Assembly: GCA_028753945.1 (NCBI GenBank)
Contig: JAPNXP010000001.1
Location: forward strand, 8,422,501 to 8,486,500
Source of the DNA: Hexactinellida sp. DTS-2022
Lineage: Eukaryota > Porifera > Hexactinellida
Reading direction: 5' to 3'
Length of the DNA: 64,000 nt
In this document: piece after piece, positions 21,346 through 33,741 of the stretch
Position numbering within the stretch: the stretch's first letter is position 1
How the letters are laid out: every line of letters begins with the position of its first letter
Notes under the pieces: generated by a model
What the model was told of the DNA's origin: nothing
Database searches by the model: none
What the model saw: the letters and a program-made list of their open reading frames with translations, nothing else
Made by a program: the position numbers and the translations under genes

Positions 21346-24300
21346 ATGTCCCTTCTTCCCAAAACTGACACTATACATGACAAACTCCAACTTGTCTACA
21401 AACATGTGAAGGAAGCTCAGGAACTGGACGAGGCAAATCGTCCTATCGAAGCCTACGTCAAATATCTCTCTTGCATGCAATCCATAGTCCATACGCTTCT
21501 AGACGACGCATTAGGTGGCGAGTCATGGGTGCTAAAAGCAAAGACGCGGAAGTCCTACTTCAAGATACTGGGGATCTCTCTCGAAAGGGCAGCGGACAAT
21601 GTGGACCTCGCCTACAGCAAGAAAGCTGTCATCAACAACACTACTCCCGACGCGATCACACCAGGGATAACAAACAAGGGTGTTTTCCCACCGCCCGAAT
21701 CTCCTGCCTCTGCTAACCCAGCACATCACTGCTTCTTAACCAATAATTTCTGTCGACAGTCTGTTACACGCAAAACTAGCTATGATTCATTTAAAGATAA
21801 GGTAGGATCTATATTCTATAGCACACTACGCTGTAGGCAGAGCCGATACCTAGGCCTGCATTGAAGGTGCGGCACTGACAAAATTTCCGCACGATAGTAT
21901 TATACTAATGGGCATTATGGTTGGCACAATTTTTGGGAGGGCCTGTGCCCGAAGTGCCGCATCCTGGCTAGTGGCTATGCCTCTGACTGTAAGTATAAGC
22001 AATGTGTCTATGTGTTGTAGAGCGAGGCTAGCATGCGGAACTCGTATCTGCAACAACTACACACCACACTCGCCAAAGATAACATTAGCCGTCCGCCCTC
22101 CATAAAGGTGAATATGAACCTCGAGTTGGCGCGTCGCATGGAGGAGAACAAAGACCTGTCTGACAAGCGGGCCCGGATGCTCCAGCAGCAGCGGGAGAGA
22201 CTGAAGCAGGAGGCCAGTGCCCAGGAGACCTACCACATGTCCGTGCACCATGTCTCTCTCAAGCACAGGGTGGACAACTTCTCTCGCAGGAACAGATGGA
22301 TCGTGTCAACTCAGGTAGTACAGTGGATGCCGGTTATAAGAGCATCTTCGGGAACTGCATATAATGTTCTTATAACCGGCATAAATTATATAGGGTATAT
22401 GACAATCGTATTCCAATAAAATGTTCTTATATCCGGCATCGTGCGCACGCGCATCTACTGTCTACTGTATAACCAGGGGGTTATTATCTTATATCTATTA
22501 TTTTCTTGGCCGGCATTTTATTATAGAGGTAAAGTTTTTACGGTACTCTAAAGTGTTAGCCAGTAGCGTAACTAGGTAGGGGCGATGGGGGCACATGCCC
22601 CCATCGGCACGCTTTGGGGGCGGCATTTTGACATTTTGTTTACCATTTCTTCTCACAATTGCACGAATTACATGCTAATAACTATCTCTTTGAACCATTT
22701 CAAGTTAATTTTCCAGGTTTTTTCTTAACGATTGCAGTTGTCAATACAGTAATATTCTTTAATAATTCAGTAATACATTTAGTATATGAACTCTGAAATT
22801 TAACTGCAAATGAATTAGATAACACAGGATGCAATATATACGTATTAGCTGTGTACTTCATTTAAAATACGCTGTCTCCTTGCCCTTGGTAAGTATATGT
22901 AGTATAAGCAAATATTTATACTTTCTTTTTTTATAAACTAATTAGTGTTTTTTGTCTGGGAGAGGGGGGGGGGGGGGCGGCGTTTTTATGCTATCCCCCA
23001 GCGGCACTTTACCACGTTACGCCACTGGTGTTAGCCATAATACATGATCAGTATTATTCAATGATGCGGCATTATTTGCAAAATTTGTACGGAACCCAAA
23101 CAGGGTTTATCCAAGAATTTATGGGCCAGAAAACCTAAATCGAATCACACTACAATCACCTTGGCACCTCAACCGATACCTGGCTGGCACCTATAGTATA
23201 AACCCCTGGTATAACTTCTACCATTCATTCTGTTATGAATGTTGCTTTAGAGATCTTTCCACTCTACTTCCCAAGAATCGGGGCGAGAGAAGTTCGCTAG
23301 AGAGCTCTCCTCAGGAGTGCTGAGACTCACAGGTCACCCCATCTGCAGCATTCTCAACCAATACCAGTCGGAGATACACTCAGCAGTCAGTCCCTTCTAC
23401 CAGCGCCTGCACCAGGCAGGAGACTTCCCCACCCTCTCCCTCTCCTGCAACCTGTCTCTCTCGGCTTCCTACTCCTCCGCCGACCTCAGTCCCACTGCCG
23501 AGACCAGGGACGGACTCACTGCCTCCTTCAATCTCAACGATATCTGCAGTCTCGAATCTGGGGCCACAGATGAGGAGGCGGCGCTGAGTGGGAGACTCAG
23601 CTACGGAAATCTCGGTAAGCGAACTCTCGTGTTTGCCCACTCTAGTGATTATAACTATTCATTTTATACCCGTTATACACTCCAGATAAAGTATGGAATT
23701 TGAGGAATTATATTTGTATGGAGTATTTCATGGCACAAGTGGGTTATAAGTTCTAACCTAGGATTTTGAACCAAACTCTTTTAGACGTACAATTTAACTG
23801 GGAATTTGCCCGGATCTCAGAAATACAATGGCTAGTATATGTGCAATCCCAAAATGCCTAAATTCTTATTTTCTAGATTCATTCAAAAATCAAAAAATTT
23901 AACGGGTTGTGGATAATTTAAGATAAGTTTTCTAATTTTGTCATTAAACAACATTATTGGTTAAATTAATACATATTTAGTTTGGCTTTACTCGAATAAG
24001 GGTGCCTGTATCTGAGAGGCCCGGATCTCGGAGGTTTGAGTGTATTTATGTTGTAGACTGCCTTCGTAAGGTGCAATCGGAAGTGACAGGGAGTACTCTT
24101 AAGAAACTCAGCGAGCAGATGCTCTCCAAGATGGACTTCCTTGAGTTCAGCCTGCTGGATTCCTATCCAGACCTGTCTCAGTATAAGTTCATCTGCAGGG
24201 AGTCTGTGGAGGAGGTATTCCTGTACCCCCTCTGGGTCCCGCTGCTGTCCCTCTTCCGCTGTAAGAATCTGGACAGAGAGCTCGCGCTGGCAAGAAACAT

Positions 24301-24739
24301 GATCAACAGGCTAAATGATCCCCCGTCTGCTTTTCATGTGCCGCAGCACCTCTGTCTCTGGGATGACGTCACGCACTCTGACCACATTCCTTACTCTGCG
24401 GCTATCAACAGACTCAAGCTACTCACGGACCAATCCAGCTTGTCAGAGAAGGTGTCTGGTCTTAACGAGTCCTCCCATCTTATTATCTCCGGCATTGAAG
24501 AGTATCAGGCGCAGAGGAACCTTAAGGATACCTCCTCCAGCGTTGGGACTGACGACCTACTCCCCATCGTATGTTTCGCAGTGCTGCGTAGCTGCACGCC
24601 CCAGCTGTTGTCAGAGTGTGAGATGATCGGGTCTCTCCTGCCCGAGAATGTTCTCTTCGGCGAGACTGGGTTCTGTCTGAGTACAGTGCAGACCGCGTTA
24701 GACTACCTCGCTAGTCAACCGAACCGGGCTGAGAGCTAG
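21346..24739 (+). CDS. VPS9D1: VPS9 domain-containing protein 1, four exons
   Basis: Exons 21346-21801, 22021-22314, 23251-23614 and 24057-24739 join in frame (GT-AG) to 598 residues. Residues 1-90 are an MIT-like helical domain (LVYKHVKEAQELDEANRPIE matching the VPS9D1 start), residues about 165-240 are charged coiled coil (MEENKDLSDKRARMLQQQRE), and 400-598 are the VPS9 domain: FLYPLWVPLLSLFR, VGTDDLLPIVCFAVLRS (534-550) and GETGFCLSTVQTALDYL (573-589), the signatures of VPS9 Rab5-family exchange factors. VPS9D1 is thought to act on endosomal Rab GTPases. Introns 1 and 2 each contain a hAT-type MITE with TSD. Exon 3 start (23251) is the least certain boundary. Confidence 0.87.
21838..21985. 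mobile_element. hAT MITE in VPS9D1 intron 1
   Basis: 148 bp, starting CAGAGCCGATACCTAGGCC and ending GGCTAGTGGCTATGCCTCTG. It is a reversed relative of the 33588-33741 element (shared 'GTGCGGCAC' and 'TGCCGCA' words). Flanks GCTGTAGG and ACTGTAAG match at 6 of 8 positions. It fills two-thirds of the intron. Confidence 0.7.
22561..23027. mobile_element. hAT MITE in VPS9D1 intron 2
   Basis: 467 bp with ends CAGTAGCGTAACTAGG and CCACGTTACGCCACTG and a perfect 8-bp TSD GTGTTAGC (22553-22560, 23028-23035). A 13-bp G run sits near 22965. The intron also holds older fragments, including repeated 'TTATAACCGGCAT' words at 22330-22435. Confidence 0.82.
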
Positions 24740-25231
24740 GCTAGATATACTGGTGTTTAATGAAGATTCTTAGCCATCTATAATGTCAATTATCTTCCAT
24801 GGGAACTGCAACTTTAGTGAACAACTGGCTAATATAATCATATATTAATTAGTTGTATTTTAATGATTCACTTTATTCATTTTATGTATTTTGAGTTGTA
24901 TATGGTTTGATGCTATTAGGTATGTATTATATTTTAGATAATTATATTAATTAGAATTTTATATAATTATTGCTAATGCAACTGTTGCCTGCAACTTGTA
25001 TCGTGTATGTTGAATTTTCCAAGCAACACAGTTGCATCCTACAGCTGTATGGTGGACTTAATTAATAGTTTTCTTCTTTTGTATATCACTTTTAGTACGT
25101 AATTGGGTTTTTTCACTTTGTTGTCATCTACTATGTGCGTAAATATAAAATAATACAACTCTTGGCTACAAAATTCAGTCACCGGTTTTAGGCGCCTTCA
25201 GTTCTAAGCCTGGATAGAACTTTGGTTTAGG

Positions 25232-25402
25232 CCAGGCAGGGTTTCATTTAGACATTGACTCAAGGGATGGCAATATTATCGTTTTCAGGAATAAGGGATG
25301 GCGAGTATGTGACCGCGCGCGAAATCACGCTGTAGGGTAAAGGGATGGCGAGTTAGAATCAAGTGATGACAAGAGCCATCCCCTAAATGAATCCCTGCCA
25401 GG
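25232..25402. mobile_element. 171-bp MITE
   Basis: Ends CCAGGCAGGGTTTCATTTAG and CTAAATGAATCCCTGCCAGG are inverted repeats; 'AAGGGATGGC' recurs inside. It abuts the Harbinger-like copy, so one inserted next to or into the other. Confidence 0.6.
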
Positions 25403-25750
25403 TTAAATAAATAAATTGTTTATCATCCATATATTTTCAGAAAATACGGACGGCGGACGGGATTTTATTTTATTTTTTATTCCCATTAATATGCAACAAC
25501 ATTAGCTATGCAAAACAATAAATATTAATATTTATTATAATTATAAAATCACATGACAATGCTTAAATAATAAATTCATGCTCTAAATGCCAGACTTATT
25601 AAAAATTATTACATTAGGAGTAATTTACACGAGTTTATAGCTAATATTTTTTATTTTTATGTTCATAAGATAATAATTAAATATATCCGGACGGAGAGTA
25701 TAATTTGGGTCGGACGGGGATGATAAACAAGTTATTTATTTTTTATGGCC
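25397..25750. mobile_element. Harbinger-like MITE, copy 2
   Basis: Diverged copy of 3588-3944: shared GACGGCGGACGGGATTTTAT and GATGATAAACAAGTTATTTA. The right end GGCC-TAA is intact; the left end is decayed. Confidence 0.6.
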
Positions 25751-28527
25751 TAAAGGCCGTTCACACGTTACATAATGCAAAATTTTCCTGCTTTGCCCCT
25801 ATGCCATTGTAGGTACTAACCAAATCACAATTAGATTGCAATTTTGCTTTGAAGAATAATTATTAATTTATATTTAATATGATATGACATGATATATAGG
25901 TTGTATTTTCCCACTAATCGAGTTATACTGACACTAACTGATGGGTTAACTTAATTAATAACCATCATATTCGATCGCTTTACAAAAGTATCAGAGTTCT
26001 CTGTTTTCTGCTCTTCTTTATTGATAAATAATTGATGAGCAAATTTGAATGTTAGCGATGATTATAATTCTCTAATTTACTGTTTATCATGCTGGGCAAT
26101 TACTGTTCAAAAGTGGTTTCTATTCACGCTTAAATGCACTGCACAAAATGTTCTATTTTTATCTTCAAACATGTTTTCCAATATTTAAATAGCTTAATTG
26201 AATAGAGAGAAGAGAAACAACTGCCTATGTGGTCACATGGCGCACTCGACTCCAAGTTAGTTCCAAATTCTTTACAATTAGAGATCATGTGTAAGAGGCT
26301 GGGATCACATGTTTTCGATTTAGAGTTCAACCATTCAAGCATAAATATATTATAATGAGGAGTTTAATCTTCCCGTAATTATATTCGTTTGATTTTTTGA
26401 ATTCTGAAGTTTTTATCTTCTTTAATTAGGGTTATTATCTGTGATGATTAGTACTATGAAAATGTGATTATATCCATCTACTTAAGAATGTATACTAGGA
26501 AGGAATGCGAATGCATAACTGTTTGCAAAAGGGGGGAGGGGGGGGAATAATTAAGAAAGTTTGGGGCCACTGTAGTAGCCCATACTAGGTAGCTAATGAG
26601 ACCTGTTATTTTCCATAAATATATCTGATAGGTATGCTAGTCAATTAGCACATAGCTGTTTAATTTGCGTTTATTAAAACAAATAATAAAAATCAAAATT
26701 AATTAATATTTTTGAACATTTTATAATACGCGCCTTTACCATACCAAATAATCATCCTATCCTAGCCACTCCAGGCTTATCAAAAGTTCCCTAATTATTA
26801 ACTCAGGTCAGGTCAGGTCTTTAAAAAAATTGTTCCGGTCAAATCAGGTCAGGTCCTTAGGAAAAATATTGGAATAAGGTCATTTCAGGCCATTTCAAAG
26901 TGTTAAATTTCAAAAATTTTCTGGTGCGAAGATATTGGAACATTATCTTAAATCCTTCGAATTTAATGCCGAAATCCCGGATTGTACGCGCTAGTACCCA
27001 CAGATCAACATATTCTAGAATCTGATTCTTATTATGAAAGTACACTATTGAGTATGGTTAAGTTGTAGATAAATATACAAATAAATAATTAACCCAATGT
27101 TACGGACATAATATCCATAGGAATTTCATAAGCTTAATTTTACCTCATTCTCATCCATATGGAATCCTATTGGAATGCTAATTATGGTTGGGTTCCCTTG
27201 AATCCTTTTTGATATTTATTTGACACCTGATAATACTAATTTCTGATAAGAACAAATTTAGAGAGTCCCCTATTTTTCATACTAACCAGAGTTGACAGTA
27301 ACTACAAACTAGTGCTGAAACGAATATTCGTTTAATACTTTTGGACAATAACAGGAGTTTTATGAAGTTGGAGGGATTAACAGTTCCTATTCAAGTTTAT
27401 AGGGTTTCCCTAGACGAGCGAGAAAATTTGTTTTGGGATGTCCAGGGATTTTGGCCAATATACAGGGGAAAATTAGAGCCCATAAAGGGATATATTATAT
27501 GACTCAAATAGGTTGGCAGGTATGAGTTTGGTATATTTAATGCGATTGTTATTGTGCGATGTGCCAAAGAAAACTTAATGCATGAAAGCAAGAATGGCGG
27601 CTTTGGAAGCCAAAACCTAGTGCTCAATCCTATAAAAATAATCAGAGCAAACTAAGGTACACATGTAACCCAAGAGACACCTATCCTAAAAATTTTGGCT
27701 CTTAGTTAATAGAACTTTTCTGTGGAAAGGATACATATATATTTAAAATATACGTAATGATATACCAAAGCAATACATACTGGCCCACTACATAGTAGTC
27801 AGTTGACAGTTAAATGCACACCTACACGCCCAAGTACGTATATAGGAAATTCGAGATAGCGAACAGTGCAGTGTTTCTATACTAATCCTATTACTAGTAG
27901 AACGAGGGGAAATTAAAATTCTTTCGAGATAGCGGGTGTCTACTGTATTTACATAATTGTAATTGCAATGTAATAGCCTCACACATGCAATAGAAAATGA
28001 TTCCCGAGTGCAATATATTTCTCTCAGGAATCCAAGATACTACCATGGAAGCCCCATGCTCCTAGTAAGTAGTACTTTTTAATCTGGTTTCTTAATTATG
28101 GAATAAAGTTGCTTGTCATTATTTCTTATTTCTGATATATAATTCCAATTGAACGCATTGTAAATTGATTGTACTTCCAATAATAGCCATCATGACACAA
28201 AACTATGTCGAGCAATATTATTGTTAGAGCAAACTTGTTCCTCTCATTTTGTGGTATTTCTACTTCACGCTAGATTCTATTTTTATTATACGTATGCTCT
28301 ATATTTAGGAATTACCGCGCAAATTAGCAAGGAATTTACAAAGAATTAATGTAACGAGCCATTATATTTATCAGCAAGCAACAAGGTATCCTCAGCCTGT
28401 ATTGCTAGTGAGCTAGTTCGTTCTATCATTCAACTATAAATAGTGAGACATTACAAGGAATGCTAAAACACATGCACAACTCTAATCTCTATATTTTAAC
28501 CACTCCACTTATACAACTTGAATTCAA

Positions 28528-29454
28528 ATGGCACAAAGGTACATTTCGGATAGGAGTATTTCCCAAGAGGCGGAAGTAAGCGACTCGAGCCGAGAACAGT
28601 GCAGTCAGCTCGCTTTTGGTTTTATGACTGCTAAGGTAGAGCGAGAGAGGGAGCGCTGCACGAGTGAGTCGGGCAGACAACTGCTTGTGACTTATCAGTC
28701 CGAGCTGAATACTGCCAGACAAAGCACTATTCATGAACGGAATCTTGATTTCCCTACCAGCGATCCCACCAGTCTAACCTCTGACGAACAGCTGCTCCCC
28801 GACTCAGAAACTGCCCCGACTGAGAGTCCTCCGGCTGAGCGGGTGGGCGTGGCCCTCGGCGAGTTGGGAGACGTGCTAGAGCAGCACTCGGACTCCGTCC
28901 GAACAGCCCCGAGTCCTGCCAGCAGCCTAGGATCTCCCTTATTCTCTACGCCCACTCACGTCCCGTTTGTCGAGCTCCGAGAGAGGATTGACGAAGCGGT
29001 AAACCGCATCGTCCCCTCTTACCAGGACGGGTCTCTCATCTTGAGTCCGACTGGCTCTGAGCTTCCCCTCCCCCCTCTGGAGAGCTGCACCTTCAATAGC
29101 ATAGCTCGCGAGCTGCTTCAGGTCACAGCTGGGGACAGCATGCACCCCGGGAAGCTCGCGATCTGTCTCTACTTCTGCTATCGACTGGGAGTGCGAATCC
29201 TCTCTCAATACCTCGCCAGCCGTCTGGGACTCGGAAGTGCACTGAAAGACCTGATGGAGACGTGCGTGCAGTTCCTGTTGGAGCAGCAGCTGCTGCCCAT
29301 GGTGTACCAGCAGGGAGGCTGGGGCAGCTACATCGAGCAGTGGCCTCAGCCCAGTGGACAACTCATAACTACCAGTACAGCCATCGGGTATGTGGGACTG
29401 GGTCTCGCTATTGGATTCGCTCTGGGGTTCCTTGTGAGCAATTTGAAACCTTGA
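28528..29454 (+). CDS. BAK/BAX-type Bcl-2 family protein
   Basis: Single-exon, 308 residues. The Bcl-2 core lies in the C-terminal two-thirds. A BH3-like motif LGELGD (110-115, the L-x-x-x-G-D pattern) is followed by a helix-4/BH1 region with IARELLQ (192-198) and HPGKLAICLYFCYRLGVRI (206-223; aligns with 'NWGRVVALxxFxYRL'), a BH2 element QQGGWGSYIEQW (261-272), and a C-terminal membrane anchor at about 284-303 ending SNLKP. QGGW plus the tail anchor matches BAK and BAX better than the pro-survival members. Such proteins permeabilise the mitochondrial outer membrane in apoptosis. The long Ser/Pro/Glu-rich insert (about 70-145), with BH3 sitting in it, is unusual, and the usual Asn-Trp-Gly of BH1 is replaced (MHPGK). 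Pro- versus anti-apoptotic function is inferred. Confidence 0.85.
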   Translation: MAQRYISDRSISQEAEVSDSSREQCSQLAFGFMTAKVERERERCTSESGRQLLVTYQSELNTARQSTIHERNLDFPTSDPTSLTSDEQLLPDSETAPTESPPAERVGVALGELGDVLEQHSDSVRTAPSPASSLGSPLFSTPTHVPFVELRERIDEAVNRIVPSYQDGSLILSPTGSELPLPPLESCTFNSIARELLQVTAGDSMHPGKLAICLYFCYRLGVRILSQYLASRLGLGSALKDLMETCVQFLLEQQLLPMVYQQGGWGSYIEQWPQPSGQLITTSTAIGYVGLGLAIGFALGFLVSNLKP

Positions 29455-29952
29455 GTATAAAACTAATACAGTACAATCTAATCACTTTATATTTCTTTTA
29501 TCTCTCATCTCTTAAGTTAATACTCTCTCAAGCTCCTACCTTCTTTATTCACATCTTTATTTTCCGATTCTGTTTTATTTCTCCAAATACCGCATATTCA
29601 CTGAGCTATTCTTGCATTGCCTGTTCTCTTCATTCTTATAGTTTTGATTATTTGTTTCAGAATACAGTTTTTCTTTGATTATAATAATAATTACCCTTCT
29701 TGTTGGATATATTTATATTTAATTTTATATAATTGGTATCATACACTTTATCAATAATTAAACTGTCCAGACTTATTCGATATGCACTTTCGCACTAGAA
29801 ACTGCTGACTAGATTTTATTTATATTTACAAGAGAACTACGGTATTGGTTTAATCGGGGTTTCAAAACTTTTTATAATATTCCATTGAACACTATATAAA
29901 GATTTATAAAGAAATAATTTATATGTAGACCGTATATAAATTCAATACTATT

Positions 29953-30269
29953 CATAGGCATCAAGTTTTGGAACTTATAATCAAAGATGGGGGGGGGGCC
30001 CACTTGGGGGGTCTGGGGGGCCACTGGGAGGTTTGCTAAATATTTCCAGATTTGTTTCTTCAGAAACAAAATCTGCATATGTTGAGTTAACAAACGTGAT
30101 TCTCACCCTCTATCATCCCTTGGTTGATCAGAAGGACCACTTTCATACAAAAATTAAATCCATCGAAAGGTCCGGGAGGTCGCTCCCAGTGACCCCCAGC
30201 CCCCCAATCAGCAATATGGGGGGGGGGGGCGCCCCCCCCCCCCCCCAAACCCAAAACTTGGCGCCTATG
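29953..30269. mobile_element. hAT MITE with poly-G/poly-C interior
   Basis: 317 bp. Ends CATAGGCATCAAGTTTTGG and CCAAAACTTGGCGCCTATG, perfect 8-bp TSD ATACTATT (29945-29952, 30270-30277). The interior has G runs of up to about 12 and a C run of about 15. Same family as 39691-39831. Confidence 0.82.
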
Positions 30270-30836
30270 ATACTATTACCCATAGACGGCAGGGGCTTTT
30301 GGTCTACAGAATTTATAGATGGTCTACAATTTTTTGCTTATTTTGTATGGATTTATAGACTGTCTATAAATAGATCGGCTGCATACAAGATATAAGGAAG
30401 CTCATTTATTAAAAATTTTTGTTACATCAACTCCAAATAAGGGAATTAACAAACTTATTTACACCCCTAAGTTCTTAATGTGAAGGCTTATACAGAGTTG
30501 TAAATATCCAATAGCTTTATTAAGAAAGAATGTTTGAGATATTAAACATTAAAAGGCAATTCATCCCCGGTTCTTGAGCACAACACTTATAGACAAAAAT
30601 GAATATTATAACCTTTGTGAATCATTTGGACTATTGTCAACGCCTAAACTCAAGTTTTTCTAACTACTGTGTAATTCCAGGTTGGGAACCGCTGGTTTAG
30701 ATATAGGTTATTTCTATCATACTATTCTCTAAATTTTGCTATATATATTGGTGCATTTTCTTGAATATTAATTAAGATTCTGTACATTCATTTATACCCC
30801 TTTGTTCCACCAACGTTTATACTCTAGTCTAGTTTA

Positions 30837-31021
30837 TACAGTCAACTCTCGGTATAACTTAGTGCTTGGGTCCTTGGGACCTGTAAATTCCTTCGTTATA
30901 TCAGGATATTCGTTAAAGGCGGATGATAATAATACATTTAGTGCTCTAGGGGAGAATTTCCATTTCGTTATAAGCGTGTATTTCGTTATATCCGACTTCG
31001 TTATAACGGGACTTCACTGTA
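30837..31021. mobile_element. Pogo/Tc1-like MITE
   Basis: TA-CAGTCAACTCTCGGTATAAC at the left and GTTATAACGGGACTTCACTG-TA at the right, with TA borders and 'TTCGTTATA' words inside. Relative of 18518-18828. Confidence 0.75.
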
Positions 31022-32579
31022 CTTTATTATATCAGGATTGGAACTTTCTGATTATGTAATTAATTTCCCCTAATGTTCCTTAAATAATTCCAGTGAATAT
31101 AAAGAAATAATTAATCCCATACAAAGGTGGGTTTAGTTATACAAGATTACTATACCACAATTATCTTGGCAAATAGATTGTGAGTTTGCATCATAAATTT
31201 TAATCAAGGATTCAATATTCATTGTCATTGTAGGGAGGTATACCCATGAACCAGATCACCTGACAGATAATTCTAACTTAACCCATTTATAATTATATTT
31301 TACTAAAAATACTACTGAGTCCTAGCTTTCTAAGTAGTTTCCAATAGTATTCAACTCCTTGACCGAATAAATTGACCACAAGCAATTTTAGAATTATATG
31401 AAGTTTGTCCTGTCCCCAGAACATTGTTTATTAGGTAATCATGATACCTGCTCTATTTCAGGACGAACACACGGCCTCCTGAATATTTGTCACCTTTAAC
31501 TGTGTCTCAGTTAAGCAAAATTACTATATCACTTGCCTTAGCTATATATAGAAGTATTAACTAATGACCTACAGACCTGAATTACCAAATATTTTACTTT
31601 GTTACTTATTTATTTGCTAATCCTGGTTATTAATAGTAATTCCGTCAAATAGAATACTTTAATTTATTACTTCCATATAATTATCAACTTGTGGAACTCC
31701 TTTGTCACTTTCGTTATCTAGCGCAGTCAGGATTGCTTATTTTGAATTCACTTAAAATGGAACATTTGATTATGAAATTATTAACAAATATCCTTAATTC
31801 GGGTCATATCATGATAGTAATTAATAATTATGTTCCTCAGTAGTTCTAACAGGGAGTCTGTTTACCTTAAACATACAGTTAAATCTCCTTATTATGAATA
31901 TCGAGTTCTTAGGCCAGCTTACTAATTTGCTTGATGTAGTCCTGGAAGTTCTTAATATGAACCTACCCATTGTGTTATTTAGTTGAATAATTTTCTATCA
32001 TTTTAGGAACTTTTGTATGGTTATTGAAGACTTTAAACTGTTCGATTTCATGAGTTCTTGCATTCTGATATCTCTCTCTAGTTGAGAAGCAAACCACTTG
32101 TTAGTTACGTTAGTTATTGAATAGGTTTCTTGGGGTTATGTTCACTTTAGAAGCCGATAATAAGGCTTTGAAATCCTATAAATAGTTCGGGTTTTTCTCT
32201 TGTGGGATTATTATTAGTGGATCAGTTTATGGCTACACTTAGATACGTTTATTCCTTGATAATGACTGTACTATATCAAACAGTACTACGTAGGTTAGTG
32301 GTATCCTACAAAATATCATTACCTCAGAAATTGAATTATTCGTGTTGTTTTATATTTCCACTTATGTTTCTTTTGGTATTTAGTTATTTTGTTACACTAG
32401 AACTCAGTTATAACGTATCCCCTCGGGAACGGAACATAAGTACGTAATATGCGATTGTACGTACTAACCGAGTTTACCCTACGTATAAGACATACTGCTT
32501 TATAAACTTGGTTAAAATTAATTAGTGCATCCCATAGCATTCTATACATAAGGCAATGGTACGCACTCAAATTTCTGGA

Positions 32580-32870
32580 CCAGGGATTAACTAGTATAGT
32601 CAACTAAATAGATGCAACTCAATTATTCTTCGAAATAACTAATCCAGGGTGCTTCTACTTATGTAATTGTTTTTTATAAAGGTAGTCATATACAAGACGC
32701 ATATTTTTGAGATGCCACTTAGGCGAAATGACGTCACTGTAGTGCTCCATCTCCAACCAATTTTGCGCAAATTGGTTGGAAATTGGCTTTATTAGTATGG
32801 GTATTGCATACCCATACTAATAAAGGTATGTTATACCCGTTATTTCTGAAAAATATTTGATTTACGATAT
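32580..32870. repeat. Foldback-family fragment with strong palindromes
   Basis: Shares TATAGTCAACTAAATAGATG, GGTGCTTCTACTTATGTAAT and ATACAAGACGCATAT words with 62919-63813. It is followed by two tight hairpins: CCAACCAATTTTGCGCAAATTGGTTGG-type at about 32753 and ATTAGTATGGGTATTGCAT... at about 32790-32821 with 14-bp perfect arms. Confidence 0.6.
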
Positions 32871-33180
32871 TCTAACCTGCAACTCAAAATTTGTTCCAGA
32901 TAAGATTAAAATTACCCTCGGCCCTCCTTGAAATTTAGTTTTGAATGACGACTGATTTACCAAACCATTTTGAGACTAATTACATAGGAAGCCATGGCTA
33001 AATATAAGTGCGTATTCCAAAAACTTCTTAATTACTGAATTCATTGAATTCATTTAATAATCTTTAGTTAGTTGACAAGTTACTACATCTTTCAATACAC
33101 GTATTCAAAGTCGTATATTTAAAATTCGACTAAACCTGTGTAAAATTGGGATAATCCCGACGAAATTGGCATGGTAGGGC

Positions 33181-33345
33181 TGTTTTGACGGCGCCGGATT
33201 TGGACTCCCCTACAGATTTGGACCGGGGGGTCCATTTCCGTCAAATATGTAAAAATATAGATAGTGTTTGACGGATTTGGACCCCCCTTTAACTTGATAA
33301 GCAAGTCATCACTATTGTGCCTTGACTTCCTGTTTGTCATCACAC
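33181..33345. repeat. Ginger left TIR
   Basis: Matches the reverse complement of 40235-40399 with only a few differences, including small indels. It contains GACGGATTTGGACCCCCC-type words twice in inverted order, so each TIR is itself internally repetitive. Confidence 0.88.
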
Positions 33346-33587
33346 GTGCTTACTTTCCAACTATCTTGATATTACTCTTATTTGAACATTTCTGTAAATT
33401 TGTCTGTCATTTATCAATACACTAACAATAAAGATATACTGAGCACTCAAGTTAATAATTGTGAAAACCTGTGAAACTCAGGTCCCTTGATTATAGGCAA
33501 TTCCAAAAATTAGAGAAATTAATGAAGATTACAATAAGTAAATTCATAGGTTATTTACTATATTATTAAGGACATATATGATGCAAT

Positions 33588-33741
33588 CAGAGGCGTAGCC
33601 AGGGTGCGGCACTTGGGGCACAGGCCGCACCCAAAAATTTGTGCCCACAAGAATGCCCACTAGTACAATACTATAGTGCGGAAATGCCGCAACCAAAATC
33701 CACCAGTGCCGCACCTCCATGCAGGCCTAGCTACGCCTCTG
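33588..33741. mobile_element. hAT MITE in the Ginger element
   Basis: 154 bp, ends CAGAGGCGTAGCCAGG and CCTAGCTACGCCTCTG, perfect 8-bp TSD GATGCAAT (33580-33587, 33742-33749). Same family as the VPS9D1 intron 1 copy. Confidence 0.88.

Larger units (their letters stand above)
24740..28527. other. 3.8-kb gene-free gap
   Basis: AT-rich; no gene recognised. Holds two MITEs (25232-25402, about 25397-25750). Around 26800-26885 there are several 'AGGTCAGGTC' words. No other structure I can name. Confidence 0.5.
29455..33180. other. 3.7-kb gene-free gap
   Basis: No gene recognised. Contains a hAT MITE (29953-30269), a pogo-like MITE (30837-31021) and a degraded foldback-family copy (about 32580-32870). 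The rest is AT-rich and featureless. Confidence 0.5.

Noticed and set aside
22960..30245. Long G and C runs (near 22965, 29990, 30215 and 30235) as G-quadruplex regulators.
   Set aside because: They lie inside MITEs and vary in length as simple runs do; nothing ties them to a gene function.
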